Shown one piece after another: positions 10,632 to 23,196 of a stretch of 64,000 bases of DNA (positions are counted from its first letter, which is position 1; every line of letters begins with the position of its first letter). Source of the DNA: Phoenix dactylifera (lineage: Eukaryota > Streptophyta > Magnoliopsida > Arecales > Arecaceae). Location: assembly GCF_009389715.1 (NCBI RefSeq), contig NC_052405.1, positions 8,783,194 to 8,847,193 on the forward strand, written 5' to 3'. Below the pieces are notes generated by a model. That model saw only the letters and a program-made list of their open reading frames with translations, did not search any database and was not told where the DNA came from. The position numbers were made by a program, and so were the translations under genes.

Positions 10632-12620
10632 GCAAAATGATGAGAGAAAAGAGGCAATATGTTGTAATCAATTTACTCTTTACATTTTGTTACATGTTGT
10701 GCTTTATCTTTAATTTGTTGTGAGTGAGGGTTTAATAATGTAATTCAATCATTTCGTCATGCTTATCTAGTATTGGGACTTGTATCATGTATGCCTTAGT
10801 TAATCAAATCAAAATTCAAGATATATGATAATTGGACTCGATGTCATTATTAGCTTGAATTGTGAGCATTCTATTGTTTTCATTTAAAATATATTTTATT
10901 ATTGTATTCATCCAGTATAGTATTATGTCATTTTATTCTTCTAATGCCATTTCTTGGGGCAAGTCATGTGACAATATATCGGTAATTGTAACTTAGGAAA
11001 ACAAGCAATTTAATATTGATTGATTATCTAAAAAGGATTGCTAACAGATATGAGGTGCCTGGTTAACTTGTTGGAATCATAAAAATCAGTATAAGGCTCT
11101 CTAGAATGAGTAAATCTGATATTATGTTTAATATAGTGGATATAAATTAAATTTCTTTTTACATAGCAAACAAATATTGACTCTCAACTTACTCTTTGAA
11201 CTTGAAACCAAATTATAATCATGATATGTGATAACATTGAAAAGTTTATTATTTTATAAGAATGAGGTAAGAATAAATTGATACTAATAAGGAGATAAAC
11301 TTGGTATCAAAATTAAATGGTTAATTTTGTATCATACCATTCATTGTCAAAGTTAAATGGTTTTTTTTAAATGCAAGTCAGTTTTACATAATAAAGTTAG
11401 CAAGTCTTACAAACCACATAAAAATTCTATATCTCGAGAATTCATACGTAAGCCTCAACTAGGTATTTGTAGATAGTATTTTCTAAATATATAAAGTCAA
11501 TTCGGCAGCACCTTTTGGTCTATGTTTGAAGTTTGCAAGTTAGAAACTATAAGTAATTTAAAACATTGAGGCTTAATAAATGGCCTATAAATAATTTTTT
11601 ATTTTATATTAGAGTTATCAACACTTGCTAACTTTGTATAAATATATATCTTATGATTATAAGTAATTCAAGGCTTTCATACAAAATGAAGTTGGCAAAA
11701 TCTGCCAGCTTCATGCAAAGCTTGTAATTTAAGAACTTAAAAGTAATTTTATAACCTGCAAAGGAGTGAAATACTCACCCTCGATATTATTCTGTAGTAG
11801 AATATAAAAAATGTTATCCATGTATTTTTATTAAAAATAAATTAATAAACATAATGTATACAATGAGATATTTTTTTATTTTTAATAAAACTTATTTAAA
11901 TATTTTTTAATAAAACTTGTCAAATAAAAATAATGAGAAATGTTATAAGAGGAATTGGAATCTTTGATCTTGTCTTTAAGAGACACATGCTTTATGTTAC
12001 CCAGATGGGATAAGAGAAATGTGATGTGAGAAAATAAGGAAGAGATAAATAGAGCGTAGAACTAGATTATGCATGTAATTTTAATTTTTAAATAATAAAT
12101 TTATATAAATAAATATATAATAAATGTTACTTTAACTAGAACCAGTGGAAGGAGTGGGGAAATATGAATAGCACGAGATTGGAGAATGCAGGATAGGAAA
12201 TATGGATGGTTATATACCTCTCATACAAATTCACATTAGAGTTGGCATTTTATAGTAGACTAGAGTATGACATGTGCAACTCACATTGTCGGAAAAATAT
12301 GAACAATGGAATATAGTAGGAAATATATATACATGTATATGTATACGCATGTATATATATATAAATAAATATATATGTATAATGTATGTATGTATTGATG
12401 AGCCTTGAGAAGAGTTCGCACTTCTAGATGCTCATATTGAAAGAGAATTCTATATATAGGAAAAGTGGGGAACATCACACTCTTGGAAAGATGTGAAAAT
12501 GTTGATAATGCTAAAGCCTGACGCAAGGCAAACACCAAAATATGCATTACATAGTAGATAAGTGCTGCTTTATAGCACCACTCTACTCCCTATTTAGAGC
12601 ACCAATTCTCCTTTAGCAAT
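10632..12620. other. AT-rich intergenic DNA
   Basis: Very AT-rich. No coding frame, RNA gene or element termini were seen. Short AT microsatellite patches occur near 12.3-12.4 kb. Confidence 0.5.
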
Positions 12621-12623
12621 TAA

Positions 12624-12733
12624 GGATTGGTGTAATGCATGGGGTCATGTTGATGACAGGTAGGCCACATGTGCTAGCCTAGAAATCACCATGGGTTAAT
12701 ACTATAGTGGAGATAAGAGTGGTCTAATGAAGG
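12624..12733. repeat. Direct repeat, copy 1 of 2
   Basis: About 110 bases around GATGACAGGTAGGCCACA and CTAGCCTAGAAATCACCATG recur at 12999-13108 with roughly 85-90% identity by eye. The 265 bases between the copies are AT-rich and end in GCGAACCAAACGAG. This looks like a local duplication, possibly split by an insertion. Confidence 0.7.
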
Positions 12734-12998
12734 AAAATATCTTATCCATGAATTTTGATGGCTTAAGAGTAGTTTTGGAGAAAAAAAGGTATTCCAATTT
12801 TCAACTGGTGAGAAAGTAACTTTTCTATGTTTCTTATGGATTTTTCTTTTCTATGAAATATAGAGATCTTATTTCCATGAAAATGTTACTATTCCATCTC
12901 TCTCTTTTAAAAACTTCAACCAAATAAGAGGTCATTCTTCATTTTTCCGTTGACTATACTTTTTCCTCTTCTTTTTTCGCGAACCAAACGAGTCCTAC

Positions 12999-13108
12999 GA
13001 ATTGGTGCAATATATGATGTAATGTTGATGACAGGTAGGCCACACGTGCTAGCCTAGAAATCACCATGGGTTAATTCTACAGGGGAGCTAAGAGTGGACC
13101 AATGAAGC
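12999..13108. repeat. Direct repeat, copy 2 of 2
   Basis: Partner of the block at 12624-12733, in the same orientation. It is followed within 25 bases by the long CT/TA microsatellite. Confidence 0.7.
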
Positions 13109-13125
13109 TTTTTTCCATAGTACAT

Positions 13126-13131
<6 letters not shown>

Positions 13132-13214
<83 letters not shown>
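13132..13214. repeat. (CT)n(TA)n compound microsatellite
   Basis: About 21 CT units followed by about 20 TA units without interruption, a likely polymorphic locus. Confidence 0.95.
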
Positions 13215-13215
<1 letters not shown>

Positions 13216-13612
13216 CTTTAGGTGTAATCGACCGTCTGTTTAACTATCTCATATGTGTGAGATGAAAATTCAGTATCAAGAAAATGTCATAGAATTAAAA
13301 ACTAAACATAGTCATGATAAATCTCAAGTCTCCATAATTCTTGCTACTATAATACGAAAACCGAAAAAAAAAAATTTATGTTAGAAATTGAGAACCTTCA
13401 TCTTATTAGAATCTTTTTTTTCAAAAAATATATTTTTAGAAAACTGACCTATCTCGAAACTCTGAAAAAAAAACCCTTTCAAGAGAAAAAATTGATTTAT
13501 CATAGGTACTTAAAAGTAAGTTTAGATTCCATCAGGGATGTCTGAATAAATTTACCACCAATTCCTTCTACCCTAAACCAAGACGACCGAAGGATTCCAG
13601 TGTCGACGGCCC

Positions 13613-13672
13613 GATGGCTGAATCCTTTTCCCTCGCGCGAAAAAAGAGACTTGCAAGGGGCCATTTATCGCA
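13613..13672 (+). other. Candidate first exon of an unidentified transcript
   Basis: A GC-rich patch in AT-rich DNA contains an ATG (13613) that opens MAESFSLARKKRLARGHLSQ and runs into CAG|GTCAGT, a good splice donor. CCCTAAACC lies 40 bases upstream, a word common in plant leaders. No downstream exon could be linked and the peptide is not recognised, so this may be a non-coding transcript start or chance. Confidence 0.25.
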
Positions 13673-14050
13673 GGTCAGTGTGTCCAAGTTCCGTTCCCAT
13701 GGTTAGGGTTTGTCTGATTTCTATTCTCCATTGCCGGATTCCTCTCTCCTTTGGATGCGGATCATATTATATTTTGAAGATTTGGGAAATCTAGAGTGAT
13801 CCAATTATATTATTTGATGTTTGTTTATTTTTATTGCTAGCTGTTATCTTTTCCATAATCACTTAATTTGGTCGTCTGTGGCTCTGCCACCTGAGCTCGG
13901 TGGTCTTTATCTCACTATAGTTGAACTCCAAACCATTCATTTCTTGTTGTGTTTTTATTCAGCTAGCTATGATTTTTATGAAGCATGAAGTAGTTTTGTG
14001 TTGGAGTGAGTTTGCCAGAAAGATAAAAGAATGTTATGCCAAGAGTCTTT

Positions 14051-14106
14051 GAAATCTTTGCTTGCTTTAATGTTGCAGGAAATCTTTGCTTGCTTTAATG
14101 TTGCAA
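14051..14106. repeat. 28-bp perfect tandem duplication
   Basis: The 28-base unit beginning GAAATCTTTGCTTGC is repeated head to tail, with one mismatch at the last base. Recent local duplication. Confidence 0.9.
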
Positions 14107-14222
14107 GAAGCTCTTTTGTTTTTGTTAAAAACAAGAAGCTCTTCCTATGCGAAAAAAAAGACCCTGTTTATCATTTGGCAGCTCATTATCATGGTCTATC
14201 ACGTTGTTATTGTTATTACCCA

Positions 14223-14322
14223 GGATGTGGACCTTGGTTCTCTTCCAAGGGCAAGCCATTACGGAGAGGTGCCAACCAATTGACCTAAGAGTTGTTGGCA
14301 ATAAAACTTTATTTATTGATTA
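14223..14322 (-). mobile_element. tRNA-derived SINE-like copy 1
   Basis: The minus strand carries TTAGGTCAATTGG, close to the pol III A box of tRNA genes (TTAGCTCAGTTGG), followed by TTGGCACCTCTC and, about 35 bases on, a weak B-box-like GAACCAAGGTCC. A diverged second copy lies at 14358-14489 in the same orientation. The spacing fits a tRNA head, but the boxes are degenerate and the class is inference. Confidence 0.4.
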
Positions 14323-14357
14323 GGGAATAAATTGATTCAACACTTTGTGACTGCGAA

Positions 14358-14489
14358 CTTCTTCTTCTTCTTCTTCTCCTCCTTTCCAAAGATTTGAGTC
14401 TTGGATCTCCTCCATGGGCAAGCCCTTAGGCGAGAGGTGCCAACCAACTGATCTAACAATTGTTGGTGATAAAACTTCATTTATTGACT
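14358..14489 (-). mobile_element. tRNA-derived SINE-like copy 2
   Basis: The minus strand reads TTAGATCAGTTGGTTGGCAC (A-box-like), then 36 bases, then GATCCAAGACTC (B-box position), ending in a (GAA)n tail. It shares about 80% of a 95-base core with 14223-14322, including the flanking AATAAATGAAGTTTTAT word. Two adjacent copies suggest a tandem duplication or a dimeric element. Confidence 0.45.
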
Positions 14490-16296
14490 GACACTTTTTA
14501 ATTTCATGCTTTCATTTTTGTAATCAGATGACTGCAAACATTGGGAAGTAAATTGATTTTCTTGTTCAAACAAACAAAATTTGAATTGTTATTAAACTAA
14601 GATATTTGCATAGTGCAAGGATACTTGTGTGCTTCCTGAATATAATTGTGTTGAATCATTTTTCAATGAATAACCTGTGTACTTTTTCTCACTGTTTCAT
14701 AGTGTGGGATTGACTGACAAATCTATTATATCTGTGGCTTGGAACGGGTTTTAGATGTGAAGAAACTGGTACCATAAAAGATGACACATGATTAAGTTAA
14801 GAATAGTTGTAGTTATCCAATAGTAATGGGCATTGGATATCAGAAGTTGAGGAAACCATATTAAACAAGAGGGTGCCAGTTTTGGAACTAACTCGTCTTT
14901 GGGCCCAGAATCTTAATAAAGCACACAAAGCTCCCATTATTTTTGAGAAAAGCTAATTTACTAGAACTGGCAAAAAAATGCTTTTGAAGGAACTAGTGTG
15001 TAAGGGAATATGACCTCAAGAATTTATCAGTTGCCAAGTATCTTGGTCAAATTGTATATTTCTGATATTTAATGGATCCAGAAGCTCAGGAATATGGTCT
15101 AACTATGGTGAGGATTTCTTCTCATTTAAGTTCCTATTCCCTCCATGATAGGAAAATCATGAAATCCTTTGTTTGACATCTATATGTAGCTCCAGTGGCT
15201 CCTTTTCACTCAAAGGCTGCTATTTTCCATGCTTTAAGAAACAACCATTTGGTAAAAGAAAAGAAAATCCATTACACAGTGAGTTATTGCTGCAATCAAT
15301 TTAGTGTAACTACTTCCTAAAGTCTTCAAATGTTCAGAGATCTCTCCACTCTTGCTGCATTTAAAGAAAAAAAAAATCAATACAATTGGAAAACAGTTAG
15401 AGAGGGACAGAGGAATGTCAAATTACTCTTTCAAGTAAGTTAAGTGGGTATTGGATGGGGAAAACTTGAAATATATACTCTACATTATTAAAACTCGAAA
15501 TTAGAAAATCAGGGAATACTCCCAAGTTACTTTTTTCAACAAGTTTGTACTAGAATTTGGAGTCCACTCGGACCAAAACTTTTTTTATTTACAAGATTGA
15601 AAAGGTAAGAAAATGGCTGAGAATGCACTTTTGACATGTGACCATGGTAGTATTTAGAGTACTATGCAGAGTACGAGGCAAAATGCAAGTTGGATGCTAT
15701 GCACTACACCTCCTTATCCACCTCCCCTTCCTCATGCACCACCTCCTCTCCTCCTCCTCCTCCATAACCCTCCTCCCCCTTCTCAGCTTCCTTCTTCACC
15801 CTGTTTGTACTCCCTCTCCAACTCCGTCACCTCTCTTCTCACCTCCTTCTCTTCCTCTTCTTCCATATAGGCACCCACCTGGTTGCCCGTGGCCTGCCTG
15901 GGTGATATGCGGTACACTGAATGCGTGCACACCAGAATAGCATCGTAGAATCTTGGTTCATAAAGCATAAAAACTTTATAAAATAATTTGAGCCCTTTAA
16001 ATTTAAGCCTGTGATATTAGAAGCTGTCGCCTTAAGAATTATAGGAATTACCTAAAATTTCCGATTCTTGATGGCCTGTCTGCCTTTGCAAGGATACTTC
16101 ATGTGTGGGTGCTGATTTTATCCTTGAAACATGCAAACTAAATGCTTTGTTTCCCATTGCAAGAAAGCTCTCCTAATACATAACCATTCATGAAGGATGC
16201 TTGATGCCTAAGGTAATGCTGGAAGCACCTGAACTCTGAAATTTTGATTACTAATAGACTAGATGATAACCTGTAAGAGAAGTAGAAGATTATCGG

Positions 16297-16520
16297 AACC
16301 CCAGAATGCAAGTAGCAGCTATGTACCTTCCAATAGTTGCCACTTGAAAATAGAACTCAGGAGTCAAATGACTATAACCAGCATCCTGAAGAATTGGAAC
16401 CAGAGTGTTGTTTAGTAATTCAACATGGACGAAAGATGTAGCTGTCTCCACAGGAAGAGACAATTGTTGAGCATTACAAACAGGAACAAGATTCTGTTGG
16501 TTGCAGTTATTTGTCTTCAA
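16297..16520 (-). other. Exon-like reading frame, unidentified
   Basis: On the minus strand an open frame of about 75 codons has a balanced composition unlike its AT-rich surroundings, with segments such as NNTLVPILQDAGYSHLTPEF. It ends ATTGGAAG|GTACAT, a plausible donor. No family was recognised and no flanking exon was found. It could be a stray exon, a pseudogene fragment or chance. Confidence 0.25.
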
Positions 16521-17812
16521 ACAACTTCTATTAGTACACTCTTTTCATTCTATCATCATGCAGCACAGTACTTACAACTTGCTTGACTTGCGGATGCATA
16601 AATTTGATGCATTTTAGATGTAGTTGCATGCTCCATCTTACAACTGCAATGCAACGATCAATGGGAATTTTCCTGTTTGTTTCTTGTGTTTGTTGAGCTT
16701 ATCTGATGGATCTGTGCATGCATACATACATTAAAAGCACGTACACCAAAAGTATATGCTTTCCATAGTAGGCATTGAATCTTTTAGATCATAATTGGGT
16801 GAATTCCGAGAGAAATTGGCTCTGAGGATTCTGCCAATTATATTGCAAAAGAATCTTCTGTTGAGAGACTTTTTCAATCATGCTCGTGCACAGAAGCCTT
16901 TTCCTTGTCCTTCAGTCCATGTGAAATTATCCTGCATCTTTAAAGCAACAGACGTATCAATATGATCCAGCTCCTTTTATGCTGCAATGGCAGCAATGAA
17001 TTAACAGTAAAGCCTCGTTCATAGGGCTTTCGTGACTGAACATGTTGCTCCATTTCATAATCCTTTATATATGCTAGTACTTTATTAATAGTAAGAAAGG
17101 AACCATATAAGAACAATTTATTGTGAAATACATGACAGAATTATGATGATGGTGCAATCATAATCCATCACAGCCATTTTATGGTACTGAAATTGTTTGG
17201 TTTTATTTTTTAATTATTTTATGTACAGAGCAATGGCAAGACTGCACTTGAATGTGATGCTTGTATTTCAATAGCTTGGCCAGCAACCATAAGAGTGCTC
17301 ACTTAAAATGTTTGGCAGAGGAAACCTTAACTAGAGATCATTACAAGGTCGTGTTCAACTTTTTTCCTTTTCCTTTCATTTCCCCTACCAATTTAGTTGC
17401 ATGGTTCAGATGATGATGATTGTTTGTTATTAAGCGAACATCCAAACCCTAGTTGTGACCCAAGAACAATCTGTACTCTGCAGGATGTACTCGGGGTATT
17501 GAGGCATGAAACATTTTTTTATATTTAGGATGAAACTTCCAAGATTGGGAAAGAGAATACCAATAGGCACCATTTTTAGGTAATTAACACCATGCTTCTG
17601 TGAATGGGAGCTATGAGTATGACATCATATTTTATTGCTTGGACTAGAAAATGACCGAACCCCACAACTCCATCAGGCAACTTTCAGTCAGAGACTCAGA
17701 GGTCCTCGGTAAAACCATCAGGATACTTCACCAGCAGCACTGGCAGCTTCAAGTAATAACTATGGTTTAGAAAAGTACTATTGGCAAAAAAAGAAGAAGA
17801 AAAACAGAACTT

Positions 17813-17836
17813 TTATTATTATTATTATTATTATTT
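17813..17836. repeat. (TTA)n microsatellite
   Basis: Eight uninterrupted TTA/ATT units. Confidence 0.9.
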
Positions 17837-18241
17837 GGTAAACATTCAAGAACTCTCATTTAGTATATGTACCTTTAAGATAATTTCAAAATATTTTCTA
17901 ACCAGAGTTTATAACATTATTCTTCGTTAGCAAAACAAAATTTGAATCAGGTCTATTTAAGCAGAGGGAAGCCAAGTAATAAAGAGCATTTGCTTAATTA
18001 GTTTTTACTTGAAATTTTGATATTTTTCAGTTCCTCTCTTGTTGATTCAAGTATATTTCTATTCAATCACTAGTTAATTACTGAATTGAAGAAATACCAA
18101 AGTAAAAAAAAAAAATCGCTAACAGAATTATGAGGAAAACAACAATCTAAAGCCAACTAAAGAGGATATGATAATCAGAACACTAGCAAGAAGACAAAAC
18201 AAGGTAGCATGTTAGAGGATGAAATTGGCATTTGTGCCATA

Positions 18242-18527
18242 CTATTGCTCATATGATGGAAAAGAAAGATGAATTGAATTTTCTCTTAGTTTCACTGAGA
18301 ACTTGAATTTTCTCTTATGATGGAAAAGAAAGATGAATTGAATTTTCTCTTGCTATTGCTCATATGATGGAAAAGAAAGATGAATTGAATTTTCTCTTAG
18401 TTTCACTGAGAACTTGAATTTTCTCTTATGATGGAAAAGAAAGATGAATTGAATTTTCTCTTGCTATTGCTCATATGATGGAAAAGAAAGATGAATTGAA
18501 TTTTCTCTTAGTTTCACTGAGAACTTG
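18242..18527. repeat. 111-bp higher-order tandem repeat, 2.6 copies
   Basis: Units start at 18242, 18353 and 18464 with CTATTGCTCATATGATGG. Two are full and the third stops after 64 bases. By eye the copies are identical. Each 111-base unit contains two inner copies of ATGATGGAAAAGAAAGATGA followed by ATTGAATTTTCTCTT, so a short duplication came first and the pair was then amplified. No coding potential. Confidence 0.92.
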
Positions 18528-21500
18528 TTTTGGGTTAATTTTGTAAAGAAAATCAAAGAGAGTTGTGCAGCGATATCTCGCCTTGAGATGCTTCTTGTAT
18601 CATCATCTCATCTAAGTTCTTGGAGAGGGACAAACTTTTGATTTTCTTTCTCAAAATCTGTATCACTTAGAGGGGAAAAGTTTCAGGATGGTTAGAAATG
18701 TTTTACATAAATATCTATTTTGAAATTTTCATTTCACAATCACACACTGGAGAAAAGAGAAGATTTCTCTTCGAAAAACTTTCTTTCACTTTCCTGTCAA
18801 TCAAACAAAGTCTTAATTTTTCTTGACTATAAATTATCTGATAGAGAAGATTCTCTTTGAAACTTTCTTATCCTCTTCGAAGAATGAGCAAGGAAACTGA
18901 GATCCTTAAAAAAACCCTATCGTGAACATGTCAATCAATAGAAGCCCAAAAAAAAAAAAAAAAGAAGTCTCCCACTACTGTAATAAAAAAAGTTGGAAAT
19001 AAGAACATGCGAGGACCTGTAGGGCCAAGAGGATATATTACAACGTAAGACGATGGGTCTTCATCTTTCAAATAATTAAAAACATCCGAATTTATAGCTT
19101 TCAGAAAGAAAAGTTGTTATTCTCTCCTGTTCTTCTGGCTTTGCACAGACTTACATAAGTTTTATATGGCAGAACCTGCTTTGCGTTCTAAACAAAATAA
19201 AATGATCTCGTCGCAAAAACGACACCCAGCGTGCAACCTTTGAGCTCAGACCACTACCGAAAAGCTAACATCTTATGTGATGAGACCCGGACCCTTTAAA
19301 GCTATGCAATCAGTGCGGCACTAGCCAGAGAGAGCCTTCTCCTTTTCTATAGTTCTTTCCTTTAATAATTGCTCTCTTTTCTAGACTTGTGACCTTTCAT
19401 GAGAATATATGCAATGAGCTCTGGTGGAACACGCGTATGCATAGAAAACTCAATCAAACGCAATACCGAATGGGATTTGATTAATGTCGCACGTAACTTG
19501 GACAGATTAGCTTGACTCAGAAGTATTTAAAAAGGTTTTAATGGTGTCAATATATCGTCATGGTGAAGTCTCTCTCATTATCTACGAACCTCTTCCCTTC
19601 AAATCAATAATAAATAGTTTTTTAAAAAATATTAATATCAAATTTATTTGTAGAATATTATTGAGGATTGTAGAATATATTTTTTTCTCTCGAGTTGTGT
19701 ACGTTACCACCTTAACGTTCTCTTATGGCTGGTAGTGTAGTTATTATTGGAACAACATTGTTTTCTTTACTTGCTAAGAAAAAAGAAAACAAACCCCAAT
19801 TCTCTTGGAAGTCATATTGTCAAGCTTTTAAGTTGGAACATCAATGATAAACAAAGAGCTTCAAGGGCTCGTTCAATCTGATATCTTGCCAACCACCTCT
19901 GCATTCTTTTTATTTATTGATGAAAAAGCGAGGCATTCTTATGTAGTCGCTAGTTTTAAACCGGACCTTGGCACCTCTCCCATCATCCCTTGCGTTGGAG
20001 AAGTTTTGGAATATTGATTCGAAATGATGGTGAGCGTCTAATCTGTCTCTCAAAAAGAAAGTGCTCCAAAAAAACAAATCCTGCCATCGTTCTTTAAAAA
20101 AGATCTCATATATATGACGCAGGAGCCCAACCAGCATTTATCCCTGCTCATTTGCAAGCTAACATAAAGCATAAACCAAGGGAATGCATCCTCCAGCATC
20201 AGCAGTCATGGCAGAACTCTGTCGATTGTGCAATCTGGCAAAAAAGAAGACGAATTGGCCAAGAAATCAAAAAGAGAGCAATCATCAGACTTCTCTCTCT
20301 TTCCTCCCCTCTCTAGCTTCAGCTTTTGGCAAAGGCTATGGTGAAATAGGTGCTGTGGCCTTTGAAGTCGAAGCACTAGCGCGAAGTTCTTGGATTCTTG
20401 ATGCCTCTCAAAACCACTAATGAAACCAAGGCTGGCTCACAAGCCATGAATTCTTTAGAGAGGCAACCACTCGACAAGTGGTCTGTGGGGGAACTCCGGG
20501 GGACAAAAAAAGGGAAAAACCCAAGAAGAAAAGAAGAAAAGGGGTTGGTGTAGGTATCCTACGAGGATTGCACCCACCCAGAAAGCAGAAAAGATTGAGA
20601 CCCAAAACGACCTCCAAGTTGATGCCTTGTTTGAATTTGCTATTGCAATGCACCCGGACAAAGCACCGAACTTGTAACAATGCTTTTACCTTTCTTGGAT
20701 TCTTTTGGATAATATTCCTTCACGTACGTAGAGTAGGTGCCAAACCTTTGGTGCAATACGTGGGGTCTGTGGGGTCTTTTGTCAGGCCCCATATATCACC
20801 TTTCTCCCCAGCTTTTCTGTGGAAAAAATCCGGCTTGTGCGCGTATTCTGTGCATGCATGCACTGGGATGCACGAAGAATTCTCCTCCTTTTATATTGGC
20901 TTCAATCGATCATATTTCAAGGGGAAACGTGACTTCCATGTTGTTGAGCATATTCTATACAGAATGTGGTTGACAAATAGATTAGATTAATTTGGTTTTC
21001 CTGATGTAAAGCACCAGAGAAAAACCTATATTTTGAGGACAATTGAAGGAAACAATAAATAAACCGCTTTGTTTACCATGGTTTATGACTTTCCATGCAT
21101 TTGTCATAAACTTCCGCATATTTTGGATTTTTTTTGTTGGCAGCTTGCTGCATGCATATCATTTCCTGCATGAATTACGCAGGGTGGCAACTAAATTATG
21201 AATTATCTCCTCAAGTTAAGGAGCCTGCGTTATGGGTCACCAATTGGTGAATCTAGGTGAAGTATTATAGGCTGAAAACGTGGACTAGAGAATTTCTATT
21301 GCTTATGCTACACCAACCTCCATTTAACTACCAGTGAATTTCTTAACAAGCAATACTCCATCACTTCTATTGTTTATACTAGTCTTCAAAATTTAAATGA
21401 GTGGTCCATTCTATGCAATCAAGAAAACCTACTAGCTTTAGAGAGAATGTGGAGCAAAATCAAGAATATTTTATAGCCTCTTCCTATTGTTTGATTTTCA

Positions 21501-23050
21501 TTGGGTTCTTATTATTCATCCCTTCATCTCTTTAACTGATCTTGTTCTCTCTTCCAAGATGTAAATTCTTTTTATCTTTATTAATAAAACTGAGTGGCTC
21601 CTTTTAGCCTCCCTCTCTTCTCTTTGAACTATACATAAAAGCTCGCTCTTTCAGTTCCGGCTTATTGAATAGGGCTGCTTCCCCTAACAACACAACTACA
21701 ACTGGCATTCTGAAAAATCCATGAATCGGCAACCCGACTTAACACTTACTTAATGTTCTCCGCTCAATCCTCTCAAAGGGCGAGGGCATAGTAGGCTAAA
21801 AGCAGTGATCAATCTCCCTTTCCTTTGTAGCTCGTTGGGTCAGAGAGTTTTGTTTGGAGGCATTTGCGAACATGGTTGCAAATTCTTCAGAGATTGATTT
21901 ATAATTAATGTTGAGTTTATACATGAGAATATGATTTTTAACCTATATGTTAGCGATCTTTCTTTTAATTTATGTTACTTATCTAACAAAGAAGCCTATG
22001 CACTTTTAGTATTTTTTTTTGGCATTTTGCTTGAGTGCTAAAATAACGAACAACTCTAACAAACACTCTGAAAAAAAAAGGATTAGTGCTTCAAGAAAAA
22101 TAACGGTCCAGGTTGCAGGATATTATATTATGCAAAGATTTTAGACAATCTAAAACCTGGTCTCTTTGGAGTATTTTTAAGAATTGTTAATCTGCCACCC
22201 GGTTTTATTAAAACAGATGAAAGAAATTACAAGTTCTAAAGAGCATATTTACATGGATTAAAGAAAAATAAGCAGAAGGTAGAACAACAGAGTTTCAGAG
22301 CCAGATAACAGCATGTGGAGTTTCCTTTCATGTTTAACGGTTTTTCGAGAGAATTTGCAATGCTTCTATTTATTTTATAATTTACTTGTTTATTTTTGGC
22401 AATCCTTCCGTTTATTTTTCTTCAAGAAAATGTTATGTTCCTGTGGATTTACTCAGTATTTGTTCACATTGTCGGTAAGATGTATAGATCCAGGTCATCG
22501 ATGACACAGTTCTAATTTAAGTTGTGGGCTTCAAGTAGTAAACGCATCTTTATTTTGGTTTAATCCAATTTTGACTTACTGATCAAAGTAAACACTGTAT
22601 TTACCCAAATTGTACAGATGATAGCAATAATGTTTGTGGGCAGACACAAAATCAAGAAAATATACAATTCTAAATGACTAGATAAAGCATTGGGAAGAAC
22701 CATGGCCTGCTTCATTGGAATCCACATGGCAGATAATTAGTGGGACTTGGAATATCTGAAGTTCTAGTTTTTTTTTTTTCTTTCAGAAAATTCATAGACA
22801 AGGAATGGTACTATATCTCTTTAAAGATTTGCAATGGGTAATTCTATCCATTCATCTCCTCAAAAGTATGTGGATTTTCTGATTCTAATTGCCTTCTTTG
22901 GAGGTAACTGCATCCCTCCCTTTTATAGGTGTTTTGGGATCTCTTAATGCATTGGCTCTTCACTGTCTCCAGTAGATGAAATGATGGCCGGGCATTTGAA
23001 ATACGTACATGGGCATTTCCGTCATGAAAATATTATCTAGGTGGCTGACA
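18528..23050. other. Intergenic DNA upstream of the amino acid permease
   Basis: No recognisable gene, RNA or element. Short frames at 20184-20990 have no family features. The last few hundred bases lead into the permease promoter. Confidence 0.5.
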
Positions 23051-23054
23051 CTAG

Positions 23055-23062
23055 TATATAAT
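23055..23062 (+). promoter_or_regulatory. TATA box candidate of the amino acid permease gene
   Basis: TATATAAT lies 135-140 bases before the start codon at 23197; a second candidate (CATATATAC) is at 23100-23108. Either leaves a leader rich in GT and GA dinucleotides (23150-23190). Confidence 0.45.
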
Positions 23063-23196
23063 ACTGAGCCACCAGCTCCATGGTGCACTCTTCCATGTTC
23101 ATATATACTATGGAGATGCAGCCCTTCTCTTCTCTCATTTAATTTGTGACTGTGTGTGAGTGTGTGTGTCTGTGTGTGAGAGAGGGAGAGAGAGCA

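Larger units (their letters stand above)
14500..18241. other. Gene-poor stretch with a pyrimidine tract
   Basis: No identifiable gene. A C- and T-rich tract spans 15707-15867; its Pro/Ser/Leu-rich translations look like composition rather than coding. A TTA microsatellite lies at 17813-17836. One exon-like minus frame at about 16297-16520 is listed separately. Confidence 0.45.

Noticed and set aside
20184..20990. Several open frames of 65-170 codons
   Set aside because: No motif or family resemblance, and frames overlap on both strands.
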